Shown here: in pieces, positions 34,916 through 48,144 of the stretch
Layout of the letters: every line of letters starts with the position of its first letter
Numbering within the stretch: the stretch's first letter is position 1
Assembly (NCBI RefSeq): GCF_017591425.1
Contig: NW_024466599.1
Span: 75,682,501 to 75,746,500 of the forward strand
DNA: 64,000 nt
DNA from: Ochotona curzoniae
Lineage: Eukaryota; Chordata; Mammalia; Lagomorpha; Ochotonidae
Direction: 5' to 3'
Made by a program: the position numbers and the translations under genes
Notes under the pieces: model-generated
Seen by the model: the letters and a program-made list of their open reading frames with translations, nothing else
Told to the model about the DNA's origin: nothing
Database searches by the model: none

Positions 34916-37900
34916 AAATTTACATTTAAAAGGCTTGGAGAGGGTGACAAGTCATCCTGTTTGGGAGGGAACTGAAAGAAGCTTCCCGTTGGCTTCCATA
35001 GGATTTGAGTGCTAAAATTATGTACTGCAAGACTTTACCACCTTGCTGTGCAAACTCTACCTAGCCCTTAATCACCACGTGCCTCAGCACCCAGATCGTC
35101 CCAATCAGCTTAGCAGCAATGCTCGCCCATGATGGGGATTACGAGCAGGAAGCTTCCTGGCTGCAAATCTTCACGGGACAAAACCATACTGCCTCGGCCA
35201 TTCACAGCAGTGCACTGTAAACAGGCCAGCTCCTGCCCTCACACGAGGTCCAGTGCGGTGACATCATTCTTCAACCAACCTTTAGAAATGTCCGAATGTG
35301 AAATGCTAGAGGATGGCGTCAAATATGGGGAAGAGGATAAGCAGAGACAGGAAGAAAGCGAGCTCCACAAAGCGAAACCACTGCCAATTCTGAGACAAGC
35401 ATTAAGTGAAAGGAAGTGGGTGCCCCTTTCTCCCGTGGGCCTCACCAACACCAGCAGACGTCTAGCGTGCTACAGAACACCTGCCACGTCATTACCTTTA
35501 CTCATACAGTCTACCAAAGGAAATGCAGTAGCAGTTTATCTAACAATCACATTCATATGCAAGGGCACTGCCAACTGCTTACGGAAATTTATGAAAAAAA
35601 AACTGTTTTTATTTCAAAGGTTGGGGAGGGCAGCAAAACAAACCATAAAATGAACTTTTCAAGCATCCTTATATATATGCCCTAAGGGACCAAACAAATG
35701 CAGCTCCTTAATTTTCTCAGTGAAGGGAAGAATGGATTCATTACAAATAAAAGAGCACCAAGGGAGTACAAGCCACTGGTCCAGGGTGGGGAACAGCCAG
35801 GTCAAAGGTAGAGAGCCGCTGAGGCCATTCAGTTCTGGTCCCCACCAAGGCGACCCAAGGTGGGACGCAAACTACAATGAAGCATTAGCACGCTGATAGG
35901 CTGATAATGTTGTATGGCTGCAAATGCTACACATCATTCAGTAATCAAAAATACTGCTTCTCTGGATCCTACCACCACATCCTAAGACCCTTGTTTCTCA
36001 CATTAGACAAACAAAGAAAATGGGTTGGGAGAATAATAATGAGTCCTAGGTTACTAACAATGCTGTTTCTAATTTGGCCATTGGTTATAAATAATGAGAG
36101 GGCAAAAACCTCATTTACCATGTACTTTCATGGTATATATACTGTATTTCAATAAGATGATTTAAAATGAAATAGATTTCATTTACAAGAGTATAAAATA
36201 TTTAGAAATAAGTCTATATTTGGGAAACAGAAATAGTTCAAGTAAAAGAAAATTTGTGTAATTGAATACTTCTAGATGAGGAAGTTAAATAAATATCCAG
36301 ATGGCCCTTGGCAGCGAAAAGGTTTTCATGTCCTGCCCGCGCCCGCCAGCATAGGACCAAAGGGATCTAACGCAGCACCCCTGTGGTGCCCCCAGTCTCA
36401 CATGCCCACCATGGGCACACTGCTCTTCTCCCATTACTTCTTGCTGGACACACAAGGCAGAAGCGGGCAACCCTGCACAGCCCACAATCCCACACAGCAG
36501 TTGGCAGCGCTGCCAGGCCTCTGTGGAGACTGCTGTGGGCCCTGCCTCCCCTCCGGCTTCCTGCAGTGCCAACCATAACATTGATGGGGCTATTCTGAGA
36601 CTTCGCACTGCCCAGGAAGCCAAGAAAAACAAAAGCAGTTTTGGTGAGGAAGCAAAGGTAAAACCAGACTTTTCGCCATGCTCCTGTACAAAGGGCCTGC
36701 CCTGGAATCGGACCCTGCGAGCTAGGAGACAGCCTGGCAGGTAAAGTCACACGGATTCCTTCTAGCAGGTGGCACACCGTGAGAAGAACAAGATGGGAAA
36801 AACAGAGGAGTGTCAGAGGCAGTAGGAAAGGAGTCGGCCTACAGTCTCGGGTGAATTCTTGTTCATATTTCCCCGAGTTTCAAGGAGCTCCCTTACCTGC
36901 GAGGCGTGGGACCCGGCAGGCTCCAGCTTTCAGGTACCTTCAGGTTTGGGATTATTTGCATATACATAATGAGGCATCTTAGAGCAGGTCCTTAGGACTC
37001 AACAGAAAACCCCATGTGCTTCATAAAAAGCTTACACACACTGCATGAAGGTAATTTCACACAACATTTTTAATCATTTTGTGCGCGGTGCTGCGTGTTG
37101 TAGAACACTGTATTCCTGGATGAGGCATGTTCACCTGTAATGTGTTTGGCACTGTGTTTTTACACAGAACACTGCAGAGAAACTTGATAGCAGCGCGTAT
37201 CACTGAAAGCACACGACGCCCGCGTGACACGGGCCTGCATGAGGGACTGGAGAAGCTCGCCTGTGTGTTCAGGACAGGCGGCCTCGGCAGCAGGCACAGG
37301 CTTGAGGACTGCGATTTCTCTTTGCACTTTACTCCCTTGTTTTCTTCCACACTGAAAGCCTTACATTCTTATTTCCACATTCTTTTGTAATTTTTCAATG
37401 AGAACTTTAGACAGCTTAACTTTAGACAGCTTTAAGGCGGTTTTCTACTCCTCTGTTCAAAAGGAGCAGAATGAAAGAACTCTGGGATGGGGATTGCGGT
37501 CTCTCCAGTAGGAACCTGGAAACTACACTGCCCACGGACATGACCTCGGGACTCATTCTCTCCCGTGTTGGGATGGGATCCCAGGCTGTGGCTGGTCCTG
37601 TATGGCAGTCTAACGTGCCCTGTGTTTCCCAGTATAGCTTCCATCAGGATGGGCAGAGCCCAAGCCCACGCGTGTGTGAAGACAGGGAGAGAGGCTTGCA
37701 GGCGGACAGCATGTACAAAATGGGGTGCTTGAGAGAGGACATAGCAAGAGAGATGGAGTTGGGGTGCGTGGGTGCCTTCAGAAGCCTGCCTGGGAACTGG
37801 TGATTCAGGGCTCAACAGGGCACATTCAGGCAGGTGCATAAAAGGACATAAGTGTGCAGCAGGTGGCAAGAAACAAATGGATGAACCTGGAATTTACTCC

Positions 37901-38267
37901 TTGCAGGGAGGGCCAGCACCCTCCTAGCACTTCACTCAAGTCTTTACAGAGCCTGAGCTCTGGAAGCCACCCCTTCCTGGAAGTTAGGACACTCTAAGCC
38001 TCTAACCTTTGGTCTTCCCCTTGGCCAGTCCATCCCACACCCAGGCTAACCTCCAGTGTGTCAAAGGGGATCTCCTAGACAAGCACGGGACACTCAGGAA
38101 ATCAACAGGGGTTTCAGGAGGCCTGCGACAGAAACCAGTGGTACAGAGCCAATATATGCTTGTGCTGTATCACCCAGTCTGAGGACACACCTGCAATTTA
38201 ATCCCAAAAGACAGCTGTCACCCAATATATATATTAAAAAAAAAGTCCCTAAAATTGAGTAGAAAGG

Positions 38268-38597
38268 GCCGAGCTCAATAGCATAGGGGCTAAAGTCTTC
38301 GCCTTGAACGTGTCAGGATCCTGTTTGGGCACCCTTTCTTAACTTGGCAGTCCCGCTTCCCATCCAGCTCCCTGCCTGTGGCCTTGGAAAGCAGTTAAGG
38401 ATGGTCCAAAGCCTTGGGACCCTGTAACCATATGGGAGACCTGGAAGAGCTCCTGGCTCCTGGCTTCAGATCGGCGCAGCTCCGGCCATCGCAGCCACTT
38501 GGGGAGTGAACCACTGGACAGAAGATCTTCCTGTGTGTCTCCTTCTCTCTGTACATCTACCTTTCCAAATAAATAAATAAATAAATCTTTAAAAAAA
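38268..38597 (+). mobile_element. Pika-type SINE with target duplication
   Basis: Full length with a (aaat)n tail. Flanks TGAGTAGAAAGG (38256-38267) and TGAGTAGAAAAGG (38598-38610) differ by one A. Confidence 0.9.
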
Positions 38598-38882
38598 TGA
38601 GTAGAAAAGGTGAAAACCCCACATAAAAATGAACAGACTGCACCAGAAAGATAAACGAATAGGCCTTCCACATTTGAAAAGATGCCCTGTCTCCTGAAAG
38701 TGCCCAATCCCATCTGCTGTCCTAGTTACATAACTACTCATAATCCAGGAGCAAACGAACATGACAGGGAGACACCATTTTCCATGTGTAAAACACAAGC
38801 ATGTGTCAGTGAGGTGCTGGGGAGCGGCGGGGGGAGAGGAGACAGCAGCTCTCGGGCTCTGTCCCTGGCTGCCAGCACAACA

Positions 38883-39022
38883 CCTGCACATCACCTGTGC
38901 ATCACCTGTCCCTGAAGGCCAGCAGCCTGCACATCACCGGGCCACCAGTCCCTGGCTGCCGGCAGCCTGCACATCACCTGTGCATCACCTGTCCCTGGCT
39001 GCCGGCAGCCTGCACATCACCA
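38883..39022. repeat. 40-43-bp minisatellite, about 3.3 copies
   Basis: 'cctgcacatcacc' starts at 38883, 38926, 38966 and 39009, with 'gtccctggctgccggcag' between the later copies. Confidence 0.9.
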
Positions 39023-39984
39023 CGACGGGATTTCTGACAGCAAGATAAGGTTGGACAAACACCGACGCCTTTCCTCAGGGTGCTGCAGCACACACCCACA
39101 GCAGTGCCACACGACCACAGAGATGGGAGCATGATAAACCCATGTGCAACTCTCCCAGAAATACTGAGGGGGGAATTCAGACACAGCGTGTGCACTATGC
39201 GCTCCTTGGGGAGGATTCGGTGTGTGCACAGAAACACAGACTCAGGCAGACGGGCTCGGGATCAGACACCGAGTGGGACAGCAGAATGGGGGGCGGGGGG
39301 ATGCCAGAGACTGCAGGAGACACCCAAGCGTAACTTCGGGGGGGAGTTCTGACTTTTGAGGTAATTTAGTCTTAAACAAACAGACCTTGAAACACGAACC
39401 TGGCTTTCAGAGGGAAAATTATTTCAAGCGACTTCAACCAAACACTCTGTACACCCCGATGTAATACAGTCTGAGGAAAAACCACCAAGAGATCCTGCAT
39501 TTTCTGCAGCTGGCTGTTGGCAGGGTAACCAAGAAGACGGTTCAGAAACTACGGTTCTTATGAGAGGAAGGGACAAGCATGTACAACACGGACGCTGATG
39601 ACGAGGTTCTCCTGACGGTGCAAGGAATGGGGCTCCATGGGACAGCGGGCTGGGGCACAACTGCCCCGTCAAGATGGAGAGCCAGGCAGGAAGAGGGACC
39701 TGCAGGAACTCACAGCCAGCAAGGACACGTGAGAAGCCCCCCTCCCAATAAACTCACATGCCACTCACAATGGACACATCCAGCACTCAGAGGCTTCAGT
39801 TCTAAAGAAATCTCTGTTAAAAGTTAGTAACCAGGGCTCCCTGAGGAAACAGGTAAAGTCAGATTTGGAGCAGAAAAAGAAAACACCTCGAGATCAGAGA
39901 ATCGCTTGAAGACTGAAATAGTTCATGAGGCCACAGTGACTTCAAAAGACCAAACAAACCAACCCAAACAAATCAAATTGTAGT

Positions 39985-40145
39985 TAGACGATTGGTGCCT
40001 CCCAACTAAGTCCTCACCCCGATTCCCATGAATGTGACCTGACATGGGCAAAGGGTCCTTACAGATGTGAGTGAAACTTTGAGACAAAAGATCATCCTGG
40101 ATCATCCAGCTCTACTTTAAGTCCAGTGATAAAAGTCCTGACAAG
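39985..40145 (+). mobile_element. Old LTR fragment
   Basis: Has gaatgtgacctgacatgggc, 'gggtccttacagatgtgag' and 'atcatcctggatcatcc', resembling a common mammalian LTR segment (MLT/MER type). Diverged and partial. Confidence 0.45.
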
Positions 40146-40149
40146 AAAT

Positions 40150-40425
40150 GCTCGGTGACAGGCAGCGGCTAAGGGCTGGGGACGATGCCCACGCCCCACG
40201 CCCCAGCACCCCAGGTTCCCCTCTTGGCTGCAGCCCCAGGGAGGCACTGGTGACTAGCTCCTTTCCACCACACGGGACACGTGCACTGAATGCCCAGGCT
40301 GGGATGCAGTTCCAGCCCTGTCCCGGCTCCCGCAGAGACTTGAACTGAATCAGCAGATGGGGGCTCTCCCTTTGTCTTTTTCTCTACCCCTCAAATAAAT
40401 AACTAAATACAATATTTTTTAACAA
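40150..40425 (+). mobile_element. Old SINE
   Basis: 'gagacttgaactgaatcagc', 'tttctctacccctcaaataa' and an A-rich tail. Head degraded. Confidence 0.5.
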
Positions 40426-40851
40426 AAGAAATAGGAGAAATCTGGTGGATGGAAGGTGAAGCCTGGTGAGGGTGAAAGAGGTTGGAGCGAGGCAGACAGT
40501 CCAAGACGGCTGACCGCCACAAAGGATTCAGAGGCAACTGGGCTCTCCAGTCCAGTCTGGCCTGCAGAGCTTAGAGAAGAAACTCCTCCTGTTCCACAGC
40601 CCCCAAGTTTGGGGGTAGCAGCATATCAAAGCAACGATAGCAAAGTAATACAAAGACTGAGAAGAAAAAGGGAGGGAAAGTTCTCAGAAGAAGCTGTTTA
40701 GAAACAAAAGAGAAAGCTACCCTTTGCAATCACCAGTATAAAAACTGATCTAAGAAGGATGGTCAGTGGATGCTAAATGGCCTGGAAGCAGGACACTTAC
40801 ACGGTCATTAAGAGCCAGGCAACAGACTACACAGGGAAGACGCACCTTATG

Positions 40852-41216
40852 AAATGAAGCCACTGGAGGCCACCCTCTCCAGGGTGTCACACTTGGCACC
40901 GTCAACAGTGGTACCACTTGACATTTAAACACATCCTGATGTAATGACAACTTATAGACACTATACATATATACATAAAATGAAGCCACTGGAGGTCACC
41001 CTCTCCAGGGTGTCACACTTGGCACTGTCAACAGTGGTACCACTTGACATTTAAACACATCCTGATGTAATGACAACTTATAGACATTATACATATATAT
41101 GTAAAATGAAGCCACTGGAGGTCACCCTCTCCAGGGTGTCACACTTGGCACTGTCAACAGTGGTATCACTTGCCGTTACACACGCCGTGACATAATGACT
41201 AATTAGACATTCTATA
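40852..41216. repeat. 126-bp tandem triplication
   Basis: Copies start at 40852, 40978 and 41104. The first two are nearly identical (including 'ctccagggtgtcacacttgg'). The third diverges in its last 60 bases. It ends just before the SINE at 41223. Confidence 0.95.
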
Positions 41217-41222
41217 GTTTAG

Positions 41223-41612
41223 GGGCCAGCACTGCAGTATGGCAGAAGGCAGTTTTTATAAGGCTAGCATTTAAATTCGAGTATCTGTTCAGGTCCTAGC
41301 TACCCCATTTCTGATCCAGTTTCCTGTTTAAGCACCTGGGAAGGCAGGAGAAAGTGGCCTAAGCAATTCTGTCACTACTACCGAGTAGACTGCCACCGAG
41401 TTCCAGGCTCGTGGCGTTGGTCCTGCCCCGCCCTGCCTGCTGTGGTTAACCCGGGCGTGAAGCCACTGATGAAAGGTGATCTTTTTTTCTCTGTCTCTCC
41501 AATTCTTTTCTCTTCTCTGCCCTGCTCTTCTGTCTCTCCAGCTGATGGAGGGTTCTCTCTTTTTCCATCTCTTTCTTTCTATTGGTCTTTCAAAAAAATA
41601 AATAAAGCTAAA
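41223..41612 (+). mobile_element. Lagomorph SINE, diverged, long 3' pyrimidine part
   Basis: Head 'ggggccagcactgcagtatg'. The CT-rich 3' part is repeated, making this copy longer than usual. Confidence 0.65.
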
Positions 41613-41747
41613 GTTTACCTGAATGCAATTTTAAGAAAACAATCACACAAATCTAGAATGCTGGAAGTTTTAGAACTGCTCTGAGCTTTTAGTCTTTCTC
41701 TCTTTTTTTTTCTTTCTTTCTTTCAATCTCTTTAAGAAATAAGCGAA

Positions 41748-42035
41748 GGCTGATGCATGGGCAATGGCTCAACTGGCTAATCCTCTACCTGCAAGCTCCA
41801 GCATTCCTATGGAAGCCGGTTCGTGTCCTGGCTGCTCCATTTCCCATCCAGCTCCCTGCCTCCGCCCTTGGGACCCTGTACCCACACAGCAAATGGGAAG
41901 AGGCTCCTGGCTTCAGATAGGTTCGGTTCTAGCTAGTGTGGCCATTTAGGGAGTGAACCAATCAGTGATGGAAGATCCTTCTCTGTCTCTCCTTCTCTTT
42001 GCAAACATACCTTTCTAATTAAAAAAACAAACAAA
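41748..42035 (+). mobile_element. Lagomorph SINE, rabbit-like subtype
   Basis: Head 'ggctcaactggctaatcctc' differs from the 'cctagtggctaaag' type and resembles the C-SINE head I know from rabbit, so it is probably an older subfamily. Confidence 0.75.
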
Positions 42036-43232
42036 CATGTAAAATGTAAATCTAAAAAAAAAAGGCAAAGCAAAAATAAACTAAAAAATCTGGCTATTAT
42101 AGCTCAAGAGATTTATAGACAAAATAACCAAATGCATATTATACATCCTGACTGAATCCTAGATTGAACAAAATAAAACAAAAGCCCTCAAAAAGACATG
42201 AAAGGTACAAGGGGGAGAACTTTAACTGTGGACTGTACCTTAGATAATACTATTCATGTTCATTGTTAGGGTGTAATATGGTAAGGAGATTACACAGGAG
42301 AAAGCCTGCATTTTTAAAGGATCCGTGTAAAAGTATTTAAGGGTAAAGTGGCAATTACGCCTGAAATTTTTAAATAGCTCAAACAAAAAGTGAATATAAA
42401 ATTTATATTAAAAGAGTGAGACAAAGAATAAAGAAGAAACGGGACTAGTTTATGCAGGCAAAGTATTTGGGTGTTGCTGAACTATTCTCTGAACAGACAT
42501 GGCAGAAAATAGGTACGAAAATTAAAAAATGTTCAAGTTTAAAAACTGTTTCCGGGTTATGCGTCCAGTCCCTGCTGTCCTCAGAGGGTTCCTGAGTGGG
42601 TCTCAGGGCTCGCTGGGCTGCAGGGGGCTGGGGGAGTCCAGGAAGCAGGGCTGGAGCAGCCCAGCCCCATACATCTGGAAAAGGCCCCGACAGGGGTCTC
42701 TCTGCAGCACCTTGCTGCCTGCGGTCTGCTGGCGCCACGGTGATGTCTAACCCGCTGTGCAGGCTCCACGGCACCAGACCAGGAAATGCTCCCTGAGTGA
42801 ATTTTTGAGGGCAGCCAAACTGCCTCAAAATCAACGTGGCTGTTGGTGAAGGTCAAAACTGTACTTGACTGAAAGTCCCGTTTCAGAAGTTTGCAGTATC
42901 ACCATAAAAGCACAGTTGGAGCACAGAGACAGTTTATTTAGACGGTGTTCAGGTTTTATGTCTCCTCAGTGGAGTAAGGGCAACAGGAAAGGACGATGCC
43001 CCAACTCCAATGTCACTGCATCAAAACCCAGGATACAGCAAGAAGCACAAGGATGCTGCCACACACTGTGAGTGCAGAGTGCAAGAGCTGAGGCGAAGAC
43101 AGACCCAGAAACCCTGTCTAAGTGTCACAGAATTTTTTGTTCCTTCTTGATTTTTCTTTATTTTGTTCCTGCTTAAAGAATAAATCTATATAGACGGGGT
43201 AAAGGGGTGAAAGAATCAGCAACAACATTGCT

Positions 43233-43541
43233 AGAGCGGCCGGTGCTGTGGACAGACAGGCTAAGCCTCCACCCTGCAGTGCTGACCGCCCACACAGCCA
43301 CCAGCCGTGTCCTGCCTGCCCTACCAGCGATCCAGCCGATGGCCTGGGGAAGCAGTGAAGAAAAGTTCAAGTCCTGGCACCCCTCAGCCACATGGGGGAT
43401 CCAGAAGAAGCTCCTAGCTTTAGATAGGCTCAGCTTCAGCTACTACGGCCACCTGGGGAGTAAACCCGCAGACCGAAGACTGACCTCTCTTCTCTTTGTA
43501 TATCTAATGTTCAAATAAAAACAAGTAAATCTTCAAAAAAA
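43233..43541 (+). mobile_element. Lagomorph SINE, diverged
   Basis: Head 'gcggccggtgctgtggacag', body 'catgggggatccagaagaag', tail 'caaataaaaacaagtaaatc'. Confidence 0.75.
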
Positions 43542-43659
43542 ATTGCTGAAAGGTGGAAAAAGAGATGAGACAAGGGGAGAAGAACAGAGAAAAAGAGTCA
43601 TGCAAAACAGGCTATAGGAACAGCTAGTTGGGACAGCTGGACCTCGCATTGGGGTGGGG

Positions 43660-43855
43660 TAAATTAAACCTCCATTTACAGCATGGCACAGCCTAGTGTC
43701 AGCTCAAGTCCCAGCTATTCTTGCGAGCTAGCACTCCTATTAATGTGTCCAGGAAGGCAGCAGATGATGGCTTAAGGACTCGGACCCATCAGATGTAGAC
43801 TCTGAGGTCGGCTGTGTCAGCCAATGGACACTGGAAGTGCTCCCTCATCTTTGGA
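43660..43855 (+). mobile_element. SINE fragment
   Basis: 'catggcacagcctagtgtca' and 'gtccaggaaggcagcagatg' in order, ending where the L1-type tail begins. Confidence 0.45.
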
Positions 43856-44135
43856 TTGGTAAATGTGACAGCATTGCAGAACTACTGAAAGAACCTGGGA
43901 AGAACCCTCGAGCATGCTCCACATCAGGACCCAGGGTTAACACTGGGTGGCTGCTTCCCATCCTTGGGTACTGGGATGGTTGGGAGGCTGGGTATGGCTT
44001 TTCTCCTTATCTCCCTTCTCCCCGCCAGAAACGAGAAGAAACAGAACTTTTCCCTAACCCACTTTTCCCTAACCCTCAATCCTTCTCACCCTGATCAACG
44101 CTGTAAACACTACCTAAAATTAAAACAGAAAAAAA
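43855..44135 (+). mobile_element. L1-type 3' tail
   Basis: The end 'ccttctcaccctgatcaacg ... ctgtaaacactacctaaaat' lines up with 'ccttcttaccctaattaact ... atgtaaagaatgtcaaaata' at the 3' end of the composite element (62510-62545). The upstream part also matches ('agaaccctcgagcatgctcc' versus 'agaacctcagagcatgccct'). I read it as a 5'-truncated L1-family insertion. Confidence 0.6.
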
Positions 44136-44139
44136 GAAC

Positions 44140-44312
44140 GTGGGCCCACGCCACTCTCATGGGAAATCCTGATGGAGTACTTGGTTCCAGCAGCCTATTC
44201 CAGATCTTGCAGGCATCTGAGGAGTAACCAGTAGATGGAAGACCCCCCCCAACACTGCTCTCCCCTCTGTCAAGTGAACAAATAGATCTTAACAAAAATA
44301 AATGAATAAAAA
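44140..44312 (+). mobile_element. SINE 3' half
   Basis: 'gggaaatcctgatggagtac', 'aggagtaaccagtagatgga' and 'aataaatgaataaaa' tail. Confidence 0.6.
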
Positions 44313-44774
44313 GAACTGGTGTATCTGCAACAAGTGAAGGCATAAGTCTGACTTCCAGAAATGTCTGGGCAACAGGACAGTTTCTGGCTCCACTTTCTGT
44401 TGCCACGAAGTCCAGTGAGTCCATCCGTGACCTGGACCAGCCCAGTCCAACTGCAACAATAGGGGTTGTCACTTAGCCTGCATCTCTCTCCTCACGCAGC
44501 TCCAGGACCCAGCAGGAGAAACAGAGGGGTCTATCATCTGACAGGGCCACCGTGAGCCCGCACGACAGAGCCAATAAGGCAGCAAGGCGAGAGAGAAGCT
44601 TCCAGCAAGGAACAGCAAGGCCAAGCTCAAGGGACACTAGCCATCAGCTCTCCAGTGCCCCACTCATTAACACTCCCACGTAATCAACTGGAAGTTAGCC
44701 TCAAACTGTAAAGGAGAGGCAACTGGAGGAGGAAAAAACTGAATACACAAAACCATCATTAAAGAACATAACCA

Positions 44775-45105
44775 CGGCAGCATGATGGGCCAACTGGCCA
44801 ATCTTCAGCCAGCAAGAGCCAGCATCCCATGTGGGTGCCACTGCATGTCCCAGCTGTTCTACTTGGGATCCAGCTCCCTGTTTGTGGCCTGAAAAAAACA
44901 CAGGAGGATGGCCTGAAGCCTGGGGACCCTGCACCCACATGAGACCTGGAAGAGGCTCCTGTCTTTAGATTAGCTACGCTCTGGCCATTGAGACCACGTG
45001 GGAGATCCTGGTGGAGTGAAATAGCACATGGAAGACCCTCTGTTCCCCCTTTATCAGGAAGGTAAACCCACCTTCCCGATAAAAATAAATCAATCTTTAA
45101 AGAGA
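44775..45105 (+). mobile_element. Lagomorph SINE
   Basis: 'ggccaactggccaatcttca' head, 'ccagctccctgtttgtggcc', tail 'aataaatcaatctttaa'. Confidence 0.8.
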
Positions 45106-45117
45106 GAGAGGACCCAA

Positions 45118-45275
45118 TCCAGGCTGGCATTTGGCTTCATGGTTAGCACTGCTGCACGTCATTTCAGAAGACCTGAGTTCAAGTCCCTATCCCAGCAGCT
45201 GAATCCATGAGTCCGTGAGAGACTTGGACTGGGTCACCGTCAGCATTTGGAGAATGAAGCAGTCAGTGGGACAAG
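45118..45275 (+). mobile_element. Old SINE fragment
   Basis: 'ttggcttcatggttagcact', 'ttcaagtccctatcccagc' and 'gagaatgaagcagtcagtg'. No tail. Confidence 0.45.
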
Positions 45276-45862
45276 CATGAAATAGAAGCCATATTCTAGG
45301 TTTTTAATAATTCAGAATAGAACTCTTAGAAATGAAAAATGATGGGAAAAAACACATAAAATCATGAGCAGAGTATAAATACAAAGAAGACTCTGAAAAG
45401 TAAGGCTACACTTTAAAATACTGAGAGATCAGAAAAATAATGAAATAAAGTACTTATCCAAGCAATACTACAAAATGACCAAGAACAACTGGAAATTGTC
45501 AGAAATGAACAGTAACAGATCCTGGATGTCTGGGGCTCCAGGACCCCCAGCAACTGGAAAAAGCAGGCCAAGGCCTTGTACCAAGGCTTTGTGAGCCCTG
45601 GAGCTGTACCAGCCAGGCGGTCCCACTCAGCCGCAACAGCCAGCAAAACGGAAACCCACTTACGCTTCACAAACTGATTCTCCAAGTTTATTCCAAGTGC
45701 TTTGGGTAAGTGGGAGGCAGGGCTGGGACATTAGCACCATCATCTTGAAGGCTGCAAGTTATTAATCCAGAAGGGAAGAAAACTAGAGCAGCAACTTAAC
45801 ATTCACTGCTGAATATAAGGTTCAGATGCAGAGGACAGTATTTACACTGATTCCCATGCATG

Positions 45863-46042
45863 CCACAGTGCAGGGCTGCACACAGCCACCAGGCAAGGGG
45901 TGAGGAGGGCCATCACAGCCATGCCAGGAGCGTCACACTGGGACTACCAGGCAGGCCACAGTGCAGGGCTGCACCTACCCAACAGGCAAAGGACGAGGAG
46001 GGCCATTGCAGCCATGCCAGGAGCGTCACAGTGGGACTAGAG
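45863..46042. repeat. 93-bp tandem duplication
   Basis: Copies start at 45863 and 45956 ('ccacagtgcagggctgcac'), both containing 'atgccaggagcgtcaca' near the end. Confidence 0.9.
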
Positions 46043-48099
46043 AGGGAACAATGACTGCTGCGGGCATAGAGGAGACCCAACAACTTTCCAGCAAGAAAAG
46101 GACTGGCTTGAAAGTCCTCAGCAACATGAGAAGCCGGAAGGGTTGGAACAACACTTAAAACTTTGAAGGAATCCTTTCTCTAGAATCGATCTAGCAAATG
46201 TGACAGAAAAATCACATACAACGCTTCTCCAGTCTGACCTAAACCTGGGAGTGAAGTGCGACAACCACACCGTCAGGACGCAGGAGCGCTTGTGGCTAGC
46301 AGCTCCGGGTGACAGGCAGAGCTGGGGGTCACTCTTGGGCACGCAGAGCAGGGGGAAGGCTCAGCTCCAGGAGACAGGCAGGGCCAAAGCTAGTGTCCAC
46401 TCCTGGGCACACAGAGCTGGGGGGAGCTCTGGGGTCCTTGCAGCAGGTGCACGTGAGTAACAACTTGTCACTCAGGAACATCTCAGGGCAAGGCATGGAC
46501 AACTGGCCAAGCATATGGAGTTGGATGAGCTACAGTCACAGACAGCAAAGCAAACAAAACAAACAATAACAATGCACAACAGGGTTCACCGTGAACAGCG
46601 TTTACACAGTCACGCACATAAATACTAAGTGTTGATCTTCTCAAAATCACACATCTTCGAGAGAGGAAGAGAATAAACAAGCCTGCTCCAAAGAACAGAG
46701 TCACTGTGTACATAACAGCTCCGAATGAAAAGTCAGGAAGCTGTGATTCAGCGGAACAGAGATAAATATCAAAATAACGAGCCAGAAGTGAGGCACTTCT
46801 TCTGGGGGAGGGGAGTGGTGTGGCAGGGCTTGTGATGCCCTAGCAAACCCTGCAGGGGTTTTTGTAAATGCCACAAACACGATCACATTTTTAAACTAAA
46901 TGCATACTAAATAATAATAATCATAATAAACATATGTATATTTAAAAAAAAAAAAACCACACAGGTTGGAGTGAGCAGTGGCTGGCTGGTGACACTGCTC
47001 TGACTGCTACGAGGGCTGAAGCACATACACACACAACCCTGTGCTGAAGGACCGGGAACCTCACGGCTGCCAAAAGCATACGCACGGGAGAGAATTCGAG
47101 GATAGTGCCCAAGAGTCTTAGCATAACCAGAAGGCAGATGCTGGGCCACAGTGGGGGACAAAGACTTCGGGAAAGTTCTAAGCAGTGGAATGAGAAAGAT
47201 TCAGTGATATGGGGTCCCATGCTTTGAGCCCTAAGCGGAAACAGCCGGTCCCTAAGTGCATGGCTTTGGTCCTGGCACACATTCACACCACTTGCAACGG
47301 ATCCAATCCCACCCACCTCCCCTTCTGGGAGATCACAGCCAGAACATCACAGGAGAACTTACTAGAAACCCACACTCTCGGGCCACACTGTAGACCCACT
47401 CAATCACCTTCAGGGACTTCCCAGACACCCTGTTAAATCTGAGACCCTCCCTGCTAGACTGAGGGTCCAGCCTGGAGCCAACAAACTTCAACAACAGGGG
47501 ACCCTGAGGACTCTGTAAGTTCTGTGAATGAACAGCTAGTGAGAAACTGGCCCTGTGATTCCCTGGTCACTAATTCTACGGAAGTCTCCACCCCCAATTC
47601 AACAGTGAACCCGCTGTTTCTGAACCTGGATCCTAGCTCCAGCTCGTAAGCCCCGCTGAGCTTCAATCTTGGCTTTCCATCCAAGTCACCATCCAGGGAC
47701 TTCCTAGCTGCTCTCGGCCTTCACTTGCACATCTCCAAATCGGAAATAAGCCATTCCCAGGATCAAGATAATCCACTAACCATGCCTCTGCGCACCCGAT
47801 TTCAACACACCACAAACTATGGTATTATCACGGCCATTCTTAGAATCATTCAACTTTGGGTGATCTTTCAGCTTTCTCTTTCACGTCTAATGGTACTCCT
47901 GCTGAGCGCTTTCTCCTTGTAAATCTGCTCACATCTCACGCCCATCCCAGGCTTGAAACCTCCCCCGGCAAACAGCAGGAGCAAGCAGCAGCAGCAGCCG
48001 GCTCCACCTCCCTGGACAGAAGGGCTGCAGCACGCACAGGATGCCTGTCCTTACACTGGTCTAACTAGAGCTCAGCTGAAGTCCCCCTCCCAGTCCTTA

Positions 48100-48100
<1 letters not shown>

Positions 48101-48142
<42 letters not shown>
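48101..48142. repeat. (AC)21 microsatellite
   Basis: Twenty-one uninterrupted AC units in UXS1 intron 1, about 700 bp downstream of exon 1 and just outside the CpG island. Likely polymorphic. Confidence 0.97.

Positions 48143-48144
<2 letters not shown>

Noticed and set aside
35129..35653. A 174-codon open frame
   Set aside because: No family resemblance, no splice or promoter context, and composition like surrounding intron.
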